This document shows, one piece after another, positions 26,767 through 34,099 of a DNA stretch of 64,000 nt. Every line of letters begins with the position of its first letter. The stretch's first letter is position 1. Both the position numbers and the translations under genes were made by a program. Source of the stretch: Acidimicrobiales bacterium. GTDB taxonomy: Bacteria > Actinomycetota > Acidimicrobiia > Acidimicrobiales > Bog-793. The stretch is taken from positions 1 to 64,000 of the forward strand of contig DATLTN010000038.1 of the NCBI GenBank assembly GCA_035533595.1, in the 5' to 3' direction. The notes beneath the pieces were generated by a model, which saw nothing but the letters and a program-made list of their open reading frames with translations, did no database searches and had not been told where the DNA came from.

Positions 26767-27786
26767 TCAGCGCGCGGCGCGCGGGGAGTGGAGGAGCTCG
26801 GCCGCCTCGCGTGCGAGGTAGGTGAGGATCAGGTCGGCGCCCGCCCGCTTGATGGCGAGCAGCGTCTCGAGGGCGGCGGCCTCGCGGTCGATCCAGCCGT
26901 TGGCCGCCGCCGCGGCGAGCATCGCGTACTCCCCCGAGACGTGGTAGGCGGCGACGGGGACCGGCGAGGCGGCGGCGACCGCGGCCAGCACGTCGAGGTA
27001 GGGCAGCGCCGGCTTCACCATCACCACGTCGGCGCCCTCGGCGAGGTCGAGAGCGACCTCGGTGAGCGCCTCGCGACGGTTCGCCGGGTCCTGCTGGTAG
27101 GCGCGGCGGTTCCCGCCGCCGGCGATCTGCACGTCGACCGCGTCGCGGAAGGGGCCGTAGAAGGCCGAGGCGTACTTCGCGGCGTAGGCGAGGATGCCGA
27201 CGTCGCCGTGGCCGCCGTCGTCGAGCGCCCGGCGGATCGCCGCCACCTGGCCGTCCATCATCCCGCTCGGGGCGACGAGGTCGGCGCCCGCGTCGGCCTG
27301 CGCGAGGGCGACCTCGGCGTAGCGCTCGAGGGTGGCGTCGTTGTCGACCTCGCCGCGCGCGTCGAGCAGGCCGCAGTGGCCGTGGTCGGTGTACTCGTCG
27401 AGGCAGAGGTCGGGCATCAGCACGAGCTCGTCACCGAGGCTGTCGCGCAGCGCGCGCAGCGCCACCTGGCAGATCCCCTCGGGGTCCGAGGCGCCCGAGC
27501 CGACGGCGTCCTTACGCTCCGGCACGCCGAAGAGGACCACCCCCGGCACCCCGAGTGCGACCAGCTGCTTCGCCTCGTCGACGAGCGACGCCACGGTGTG
27601 CTGCACGACGCCGGGGAGCGAGTGGATCGGCTGCGGCGCGTCGATGCCCTCGCGCACGAACAGCGGCGCCACGAGGTCGCTCGGGGCGAGGCGGTGCTCG
27701 GCGACCATCGCCCGCAGCGCGGGGGTGCGGCGCAGGCGCCGCAGGCGCCGCTCGGGGAAGCTCCCCGCCGAGGGGTCACCGGTCAC
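26767..27786 (-). CDS. hemB: Porphobilinogen synthase (5-aminolevulinate dehydratase)
   Basis: The 339-residue enzyme joins two 5-aminolevulinate molecules to porphobilinogen. The metal-site stretch reads DLCLDEYTDHGHCG: the middle cysteine of the animal zinc site is aspartate here, a mixed Cys/Asp arrangement. The Schiff-base lysines sit in YAAKYASAFYGPFR and MVKPALPYLDVL. The GTG at 27786 has no SD and appears leaderless. Gene order hemB-hemL suggests one transcript. Confidence 0.96.
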   Translation of the reverse strand: MTGDPSAGSFPERRLRRLRRTPALRAMVAEHRLAPSDLVAPLFVREGIDAPQPIHSLPGVVQHTVASLVDEAKQLVALGVPGVVLFGVPERKDAVGSGASDPEGICQVALRALRDSLGDELVLMPDLCLDEYTDHGHCGLLDARGEVDNDATLERYAEVALAQADAGADLVAPSGMMDGQVAAIRRALDDGGHGDVGILAYAAKYASAFYGPFRDAVDVQIAGGGNRRAYQQDPANRREALTEVALDLAEGADVVMVKPALPYLDVLAAVAAASPVPVAAYHVSGEYAMLAAAAANGWIDREAAALETLLAIKRAGADLILTYLAREAAELLHSPRAAR

Positions 27787-27792
27787 GCCGCG

Positions 27793-27830
27793 AGCCTAGG
27801 GGATCGACGATTTCACTTCTTGAGGAAGTG
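27793..27830 (-). promoter_or_regulatory. hemB promoter with inverted repeat
   Basis: On the minus strand TAGGCT (27793-27798) precedes the hemB GTG by six bases, so the message is probably leaderless. Upstream, an inverted repeat CACTTC-ttgag-GAAGTG (27814-27830) covers the -35 region and could be an operator. Confidence 0.45.
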
Positions 27831-27979
27831 AGGTTGGTCGACCGGGCCGCCCACAGGCGAGCACCGTGAGATCCAGGGCCGTGAACCCTATTCGTAGATC
27901 GTGCCCCTGTCGGTCGGTGAGGCCTCCTACGAGGTCTCCTACGAGCCGGCGACGCGGCCGCCGCCGCGTGACGCGGGCT

Positions 27980-30604
27980 TCATGCACCGAAGCTCACGAA
28001 GCCGTCGGCGGGCGACCCGAGCGTCCGGCGGGCAGCAACGAGCGCGGCGCTCGGCTCGAGGCCCTCCCGCAAGAAGCGGTGAAGCTCGAGCATCAGCCGC
28101 CCGCTCGATTCGTCCGGCACCGGCGTGACGCTCGCCACGACCGCGCGGGTGCCGCTCGCGATGAGCAGGCTCGGGAGGCCGAAGGCCGCCGCGCCGGTGC
28201 CGCTCATGCCGAGGTCGCAGGCGGAGAGGACGACGATGCTGGGGAGCTCGCGCATCTCGGTGAGGTCATAGCCGGTGAGCGCCCCGTCGGTGAAGCGGAT
28301 CGCAGAGAGGAGCGGGTTGTCCGAGCGGAACAGGCCGTGCGCGGCGAGGTGGGCGACCCCCGCGCCAGCGATCGCGGCGCGCACCGCGTCGACGGTCGCC
28401 TCGCCGCTCGCCACGATCCGCGCCTGCCGCCCCCACAGCCCGGCGAGGGCCGACACCTCGGCGTCGGCAAAGGCGAGCTCCGGGCCTGCGACGATCGCCG
28501 TCGGCCCACTCGGCGGCGGCGAGCTCCGGCGACGGGCCCACTCGCTCACCGAGTTCGCGACGACGACGGGGAGCTCCCCGAGCGATTCGAGGACGCTCCA
28601 CGCCAGCGAGGCCAGGGGGCCGGCGGGGACGACCACCACCCCCGCCGCCGGCAGGGCGGCGCCGGGGAGCTCGCTCAGCAGTGGCGCGACGAGGAGCTCG
28701 TCGACGGCGCGGGCCGCCCCCTCGACCGACGTCGTGGCCCTCCCGGCGCGGCCGCGCGCCGCGGCCCCCATCGCTCCGTGCAGCGCGACCACCGCCCGCT
28801 CGGCGGCTGGCAGCGCGGCGAGGTCGACGAGGCGCGAGTGGCGCGCCCAGCGGACGATCGCGACGACGCGACCCGCGAGAACGCCGTACTCGAAGAGAAC
28901 CCGCTCCCCGAGGGCCGCCGAGAGCTCGCCCGCGGGCAGCGGACGCGACGTCGCCACTGCGGCGACCTCGTTGTGGCGGACGCTGCGGCGGACGATCTCC
29001 TCGAGCGCGAGCTCCTGGCGGCGGAGGCGCTGCTGTTCGCGAGGCGGTGGCGGATCGTGTGCGAGCTGGGCGCCGATCTCGCGCAACGAGAGCAGCGCCT
29101 GGCGTACCTCGGGCGACGCCGCCTGGCCGACCGCGCCGAGCTGCAGGCCGCCGCGGGCGCGCTCCATCCAGTGCAGCGCACGCTCGGGGCGCCCGGCCTC
29201 GATCGAGAGCGCCACGCCGAGCTCCTCGGCGCGCTGGGCGCGCTGCGCGGCGCTCGAGCGCAGCTCGGTCGAGCCGAGGCCCGCCCGGAAGTCGTCGAGC
29301 GCAGCGAAGGCCGCCGTCACCGCCCTCGCGGCCTTGTGGTGCTCGCCTGCGAGGCGCTGCACATTGGCCTCCGCGATCCAGCCGTCGAAGCGCACCGCCG
29401 CGAGCGCGCCCCGGCGGCGGTGGGCGGCGCCGCGGAGGACCGCGAGCGCCGCCTCGAGCGCCCCGGCGCCGGCGTCGAGCTCGGCGGCGAGCCACTCCGC
29501 CTCGGCGGCCGCCGTCCACCAGCCCACCTCGTGCAGCTGGCGGGCGAAGGCGAGCATCCGTGCGCCGTCGGGATGCTCCCCGCCGTCGAAGTGCGCGGCG
29601 CGCGCGAGCCGGTAGCGGGCGAGCAGCTCCCAGCTCGGCCGCCCCTGCGCGGCAAACAGCGCGCATGCCCTCTCGGCCCAGCGACGCGCCGCGGCGAGAT
29701 CGCCGTCCTGCTCGCAAGCGCGGATCGCGAGGTAGCAGGCTTCCGCGAGGTCGGCCTCCAGGCCCTGGCCCTCGAGGTCCACGATCGCCGCTTCGAGGAC
29801 CGCCCTCGCCTCCTCCGCGAGGCCGGCGTCGAGCATCGTCTCAACCCGGTCGGTGAGCGTCGCCGGGCGGAGACCGCCTGCGGCGCTCAGCTGACGCTGC
29901 GCCTCGTCGAAGAGACGGAGGGCGAGCGGCAGGTTGCCCCGGCGGGAGGCGACGAAGCCGAGATTGTGGGTCGCGAAACCCGCCCAGACGGCGTCGCCGG
30001 TCTCGCTGAAGAGCCGGCGCGCGAGCGCGAGGTCCGTTTCGGCCGCCTCGTACTCACCGCGGTAGGCGAGCACCACCCCCCGGTTGCCTCGTGCCTTGGC
30101 CTCGAGACCCTTCATCCCGAGCTCGTGAAAGCGCTCGACGACGTGGCTGAAGGCGGCGAGCGAATCGGCGACGCGCCCGAGCCGCTGCAGCACGATCGCG
30201 CGCTGCATCGCCGCCTCGGCGGCGTCGGGGCCGGTGAGCGTCTCCTGCGCCTCGTCGAGCAGCTCGAGCGCGAGGTCACCGCGGCCCGCCGAGAGCTCCT
30301 CGAAGGCGAGCGTCACCCGGATCCGACCGGTGGCGGCCGCGTCACCGATCGCGAGGTGCGCCTCGAGCGCTCGCCGCAACGCGGCCGCCGCCTCGAGTGA
30401 GCGACCGAGGCCGCGCAGCGCCAGCCCGCGACACCATTCAACGAGTGCGGCGACCGCGGGTTCGTCATCGGTGAGCAGCTCTGCTGCGAGTGCGGCCTGG
30501 GAGAGTGCTGCCGCCGGGTCGGCCTCCGCAACTGCGAAGGCCGCCTCCGCCTCTTCTCTTGCCTTACTGACGACCCCTGCCGGAGCCCTCAGATCGCGAC
30601 CCAC
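27980..30604 (-). CDS. TPR-CHAT protein, caspase-like peptidase
   Basis: The 874-residue protein begins with a long helical region of tetratricopeptide-type repeats (about 20-450; for example RGNRGVVLAYRGEYEAAETD and THNLGFVASRRGNLPLALRL). It ends in a CHAT domain (about 620-874). The catalytic pair is visible: His756 in VAHLAAHGLF and Cys796 in VVLSACDLG, so it should be an active clan CD protease. The start is uncertain: GTG at 30604 overlaps the preceding gene by 16 bases, and another GTG lies at 30646. It is the last gene of a run with an ECF sigma and a 156-residue protein. No signal peptide; cytosolic. The target is unknown. Confidence 0.85.
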   Translation of the reverse strand: MGRDLRAPAGVVSKAREEAEAAFAVAEADPAAALSQAALAAELLTDDEPAVAALVEWCRGLALRGLGRSLEAAAALRRALEAHLAIGDAAATGRIRVTLAFEELSAGRGDLALELLDEAQETLTGPDAAEAAMQRAIVLQRLGRVADSLAAFSHVVERFHELGMKGLEAKARGNRGVVLAYRGEYEAAETDLALARRLFSETGDAVWAGFATHNLGFVASRRGNLPLALRLFDEAQRQLSAAGGLRPATLTDRVETMLDAGLAEEARAVLEAAIVDLEGQGLEADLAEACYLAIRACEQDGDLAAARRWAERACALFAAQGRPSWELLARYRLARAAHFDGGEHPDGARMLAFARQLHEVGWWTAAAEAEWLAAELDAGAGALEAALAVLRGAAHRRRGALAAVRFDGWIAEANVQRLAGEHHKAARAVTAAFAALDDFRAGLGSTELRSSAAQRAQRAEELGVALSIEAGRPERALHWMERARGGLQLGAVGQAASPEVRQALLSLREIGAQLAHDPPPPREQQRLRRQELALEEIVRRSVRHNEVAAVATSRPLPAGELSAALGERVLFEYGVLAGRVVAIVRWARHSRLVDLAALPAAERAVVALHGAMGAAARGRAGRATTSVEGAARAVDELLVAPLLSELPGAALPAAGVVVVPAGPLASLAWSVLESLGELPVVVANSVSEWARRRSSPPPSGPTAIVAGPELAFADAEVSALAGLWGRQARIVASGEATVDAVRAAIAGAGVAHLAAHGLFRSDNPLLSAIRFTDGALTGYDLTEMRELPSIVVLSACDLGMSGTGAAAFGLPSLLIASGTRAVVASVTPVPDESSGRLMLELHRFLREGLEPSAALVAARRTLGSPADGFVSFGA

Positions 30605-31059
30605 TCGGTCTCGAGGGGCGAGATTGAGTCGGTCAGCGGCACGCACTTCACGCTGAGGGGACCGCGCGGCAGGCGGTCGACGAAGAAGGTGCCGGAGGCG
30701 TCGACATCGAGGGTGAGAGAACGGGAAGGGTGGCGCAATACCGCCGAGCGGAAGACGTTCGGTGCCACCTTCCCGAGCAGCCTCCGACCGGAGTCCGAGA
30801 TGTACAGCTCCACGCGGCCGCCGTCGGTCGCGAAGGTGAGCACCCGGTCCGAGCCGAGGCTCGACCCGCGCACGCTGACGAGGGCGTCGTCTTCGACCGC
30901 CGAGTCGTAGTCGAGCGCGGCGACGGCGTTGGCGACCTCGCGCCAGGCGAACGCCGCCTTCGCCTGCTCCACGACGTCGGCGGGCACCGTCTCCAGGCGA
31001 CGAAGCGCGGTGGCCACGTCGGCCAGCAGCGCTACCTCTTCGATTGGCTCGTCCAACAT
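30589..31059 (-). CDS. Conserved sigma-associated protein between ECF sigma and CHAT genes
   Basis: The 156-residue protein has an N-terminal helical segment (about 10-45: LLADVATALRRLETVPADVV, then AKAAFAWREV) and a C-terminal beta-rich half (about 65-150) that resembles a carboxypeptidase-regulatory or Ig-like fold (SLTLDVDASGTFFVDRLPRGP). The ATG overlaps the sigma stop by one base, so the two are coupled. No zinc motif or membrane helix is present. Given its place it may be an anti-sigma factor, an adaptor or the substrate of the CHAT protease; none of these is shown by sequence alone. Confidence 0.75.
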   Translation of the reverse strand: MLDEPIEEVALLADVATALRRLETVPADVVEQAKAAFAWREVANAVAALDYDSAVEDDALVSVRGSSLGSDRVLTFATDGGRVELYISDSGRRLLGKVAPNVFRSAVLRHPSRSLTLDVDASGTFFVDRLPRGPLSVKCVPLTDSISPLETEWVAI

Positions 31060-31655
31060 CAGCTCCGCAGTCCCTTGGCGGGCTCGAGGCGCGTTTCGCC
31101 CTCTACCCGTTCGATCAACACCCGCAACTGTTCGAGGCAGCGTCCGCGGGTCGGGCCGACACTGCCGACGGGCATGCCCGTCGCGGCGCTCACCTGCGCG
31201 TAGGACATCGGCGGCTCCTCCACGACCAACGCGGCGAGCAGCCCCCGACACCTTCCGGGCAGGAGCGTCATCGCGTGCTGGATCGCGACGTCGCGCTCCG
31301 CCGAGAGCAGCGCGAGGTCCGCCTCGTCGGCCGAGGTCATGTCCAGGTACTGCCACGGGTCGGTGAGGACGTAGTGGGCGCCGACGCGGCCAAGCCGCTG
31401 CGCCTCGCGGCGCGCGGTCGTCACGAGCCAAGCACCGAGGCGCTCGGGATCATGCACGTCGTCGATGTGCTCCGCGAGGCGCAGCCAGGTTGTCTGGCTG
31501 ACCTCAGCGGCATCGGTAGCACTCAGGCCCTCGTTGCGCGCAACGGACCAAATGAGACCCGCGAAACGCTCGACGAGGCGCGCCCAGCTATCCGCGTCCC
31601 CGCCGCGCGCGGCCAGGACGTCGTCCTCGAGCTCGCCCTCATCCCGGTTGTGCAC
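31059..31655 (-). CDS. ECF-type RNA polymerase sigma factor (CHAT-associated)
   Basis: The 198-residue protein has sigma region 2 (WARLVERFAGLIWSVARNEG; AAEVSQTTWLRLAEH) and region 4 (HAMTLLPGRCRGLLAALVV then SYAQVSAATGMPVGSVGPTR). The SigmaR4 helix reads GSVGPTRGRCLEQLR, typical of actinobacterial ECF factors found next to CHAT genes. The GTG at 31655 follows TAGCAT by nine bases. It leads the module 31655-27980. It has no zf-HC2 partner; the next gene is the 156-residue protein. Confidence 0.9.
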   Translation of the reverse strand: MHNRDEGELEDDVLAARGGDADSWARLVERFAGLIWSVARNEGLSATDAAEVSQTTWLRLAEHIDDVHDPERLGAWLVTTARREAQRLGRVGAHYVLTDPWQYLDMTSADEADLALLSAERDVAIQHAMTLLPGRCRGLLAALVVEEPPMSYAQVSAATGMPVGSVGPTRGRCLEQLRVLIERVEGETRLEPAKGLRS

Positions 31656-31732
31656 AGGAAGCTCATGCTAGGCGCTTCCCCCGCATCGCCGGGTTGAAGG
31701 TGCCCCAGTGGCTCCTCAGGCCGGAAACCAGA

Positions 31733-31837
31733 TCACGACGGGAACCAGAGCGGAGCGCCCCCGACCATCCAAATCGTCGCAAGCCCCGCCACGACGGCGG
31801 CAACCTTCGCAGGTGTCGTGCTGAGAATCCGGCGCAC
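31733..31837 (-). CDS. 34-residue single-helix membrane peptide
   Basis: A short frame encodes MRRILSTTPAKVAAVVAGLA followed by TIWMVGGAPLWFPS. It is a basic N-terminus, one hydrophobic helix (about 10-28) and a Trp-rich end. The GTG start follows GGAGGA and GAGGA, a good ribosome binding site in an otherwise SD-poor window. It lies 77 bases upstream of the CHAT-associated sigma gene on the same strand. No homologue is named; existence as a protein is inferred from the RBS, composition and place. Confidence 0.5.
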   Translation of the reverse strand: MRRILSTTPAKVAAVVAGLATIWMVGGAPLWFPS

Positions 31838-32019
31838 AATTCCTCACTTCCTCCGGCCCGTAGTGGTCCGACATAGATAAAGAGCACATCTCGTCGGCGT
31901 TGATACATGCGCTGCGAACTTTTTTTTGCTCACCGCCGCTTCGACCGGGTCCGAGTCTCGGTGTCGCGCCCGTTCGCCTACGATCGAATCGTCGGGTCGC
32001 GCCGGACGGGAGGGTGGCG

Positions 32020-32604
32020 ATGACACTCGCACTCGCGGTCCTTCTCGGCTACCTCGCCGGACGCGTCGCTGGTGGCCGCCTGCGCAACATCGCCCGCGTG
32101 CCGTTCGCCGGATGGTGGCTTCTCATCCCGGCTCTGCTCGATCAGGCCTTTCTGGGCCTTGCCCCGCGGGCGGCGCGCGCACCCCTGCTGGTGATCGCGT
32201 GCCTGTTGCTCGCGGGATGGTGCCTCCTCCTGCGCGCCCCCCGCCAGAGCCGCCCGGGCATGTACCTCCTGTCGGCGGGCATCTTCTCCAACACCCTCGC
32301 CATCGCCCTCAACGGCGGCATGCCCGTCTCGCGGGGCGCACTCGCCGCCGCGGGGCTGCCCCGCAACCTGGATGTCAGCCACGGCTACCTCGATAAACAC
32401 GTCGCGATGACGAGCGCAACGCACCTCTCCGCGCTGGGCGACGTGATCCCGTTCCGGCTGATCCACAACGTGATCAGCGCTGGGGACATCGCGATGCTCG
32501 TCGGGGTTGCGATCGCCGTGAGAGGTGCAATGCTGCTGGCGGCGTCGCAGCGAGTCTCACGCTCCCTCGGCGAGCTCCCGAGAGCAAGCGAGCGCACCAC
32601 CTAG
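32020..32604 (+). CDS. DUF5317-type membrane protein
   Basis: The 194-residue protein has about four or five membrane helices (residues 1-20, 28-50, 55-75, 85-105, 155-175). Between them is the motif set NGGMPVSRGAL, ATHLSALGDVIPF and ISAGDIAML, which I recognise as the DUF5317 pattern. The function of that family is unknown. The ATG at 32020 follows GGGAGGG; an in-frame GTG is two codons upstream. The preceding 100 bases are unusually AT-rich for the window. Confidence 0.7.
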   Translation: MTLALAVLLGYLAGRVAGGRLRNIARVPFAGWWLLIPALLDQAFLGLAPRAARAPLLVIACLLLAGWCLLLRAPRQSRPGMYLLSAGIFSNTLAIALNGGMPVSRGALAAAGLPRNLDVSHGYLDKHVAMTSATHLSALGDVIPFRLIHNVISAGDIAMLVGVAIAVRGAMLLAASQRVSRSLGELPRASERTT

Positions 32605-32674
32605 ACAAAAATATGTTCCGCGCTCGGTATCAAACCGCCGCGTCACGCCTCTCTATAGCGGGAGGTTGTGTGCG

Positions 32675-34099
32675 TTGACGCAGCAGGAGAGTACCGACGA
32701 TGAATGGCCAGGTCACGGCGACAGCCGCGCCCGCGCCCGCAGCCTCGGTGAGGGACGCCCTCACCTGATGGCGGTGGAGGGACGGGGACCCGACGGCAGT
32801 TCGCCCTCCGAATCTGCCGCCCGCGGCAGCGCAAAGAGCCGGCGCCTCGGCCGCAGGGCCTTCCTCGCGAGCGTCGCGGCCGCGCTCGAGGCGAGTGGCG
32901 AGCGGGTCGCCGTCCTCTACGTGGAGATCGACCGCTTCCGCTCAGTGAACGCCGCTCTCGGCCACGCGGCGGGCGACGAGGTCCTCGAGCAGGCGGTCCT
33001 GCGCGTCCTCGGGGCCCTCGACAGCCCCGCCATCCTCACCGGCCACGGTGGCGAGCTCGCGGTGCTCCTCCCCGACGCCGGGGACGAGGCGGAGGTCTTC
33101 GCCCTCGCCGAGAACCTGCGCTGGGAGCTCGCCGAGCCCTACCACTGCGCCGGCCAGACGGTCGGGCTGACGGCCAGCATCGGCATCGCCTTCGGCTGCA
33201 CTTCGGCCGAGGTGCTGCTGCAGCGGGCCGACGCCGCGGCCCAGGCCGCCGGTGAGTCGGGGGGCAACCGCGTCGGCGCCTTCGAGCCCCGCACCCAGGT
33301 GCGGGCCCTCACGCGCGTGCGCGGCGGCGCGGAGCTGCGCGAGGCGCTCAACCGCTCGGAGTTCCGCCTCCACTACCAACCGGCGCTCGCCCTCGGCAGT
33401 GAGGCGGGCTTCGGGGTCGAGGCGCTCATCCGCTGGATCTCGCCCGACGGGCGGGTGGTGATGCCCGCCAACTTCATCCCCCTCGCGGAGGAGACGGGCT
33501 TCATCGTCTTCCTCGGCTCGTGGGTCTTTGAGCAGGCCTGCGCGCAGCTCGTGCGCTGGGGCGAGGAGGGCCTCGTCCCGAGCTGGCTCTCGGTGAACCT
33601 CTCGGCGCGCCAGCTCTACCTCCCCGAAAGCGTGCGGGGCTTCGAAGCGGCGCTCTCGCGGACCGGCGCCGACCCGCGGCGGATCGTGGTCGAGATCACC
33701 GAGTCGGCGCTCATGGAGGAGACGCCGCTGCTCTGGCAGGGGCTGCAACGGCTGCGCGAGCTCGGCATCAAGCTGAGCATCGACGACTTCGGGACGCGCT
33801 ACTCCTCCCTCGCCTACCTTCGCCGCTTCGACTTCGACACCTTGAAGGTCGACCGCTCCTTCACGAGCGGCGTCGCCACCGACACTCGCGACCGGAGCAT
33901 CGTCGGCAACGTCATCACCCTCGCCCACGACCTCGCGCTCGACGTCGTGGTCGAGGGGATCGAGAACGGGGAGCAGCTGCGCGTGGTGCGCGAGCTCGGC
34001 GCCGACTGGGCGCAGGGCTTCCACCTCTCGCGCCCGATCCCGGCCGAGCAGCTGCCACGCGTCATGGCCGGGCTCGGCGCGCCCGTGCCGGGGAAGTAG
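32675..34099 (+). CDS. Cyclic-di-GMP phosphodiesterase, degenerate GGDEF plus EAL
   Basis: The 474-residue protein has a GGDEF-like domain at about 60-215 whose signature reads HGGEL, lacking the catalytic aspartate. An EAL domain follows at about 225-465 with all usual catalytic blocks: GVEALIRW, SVNLSARQL, EITESALM, IDDFGTRYSSL, LKVDRSF and VVEGIEN. It should therefore cleave c-di-GMP and not make it. TTG at 32675 is chosen because GGGAGG precedes it; ATG at 32768 is an alternative. No membrane segment. The end overlaps the convergent cobA-hemD gene by 38 bases. Confidence 0.85.
   Translation: MTQQESTDDEWPGHGDSRARARSLGEGRPHLMAVEGRGPDGSSPSESAARGSAKSRRLGRRAFLASVAAALEASGERVAVLYVEIDRFRSVNAALGHAAGDEVLEQAVLRVLGALDSPAILTGHGGELAVLLPDAGDEAEVFALAENLRWELAEPYHCAGQTVGLTASIGIAFGCTSAEVLLQRADAAAQAAGESGGNRVGAFEPRTQVRALTRVRGGAELREALNRSEFRLHYQPALALGSEAGFGVEALIRWISPDGRVVMPANFIPLAEETGFIVFLGSWVFEQACAQLVRWGEEGLVPSWLSVNLSARQLYLPESVRGFEAALSRTGADPRRIVVEITESALMEETPLLWQGLQRLRELGIKLSIDDFGTRYSSLAYLRRFDFDTLKVDRSFTSGVATDTRDRSIVGNVITLAHDLALDVVVEGIENGEQLRVVRELGADWAQGFHLSRPIPAEQLPRVMAGLGAPVPGK

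Noticed and set aside
27866-30400. 844-codon plus-strand frame opposite the CHAT gene
   Set aside because: Charged low-complexity antisense shadow; the minus-strand CHAT catalytic residues and TPR pattern are clear.
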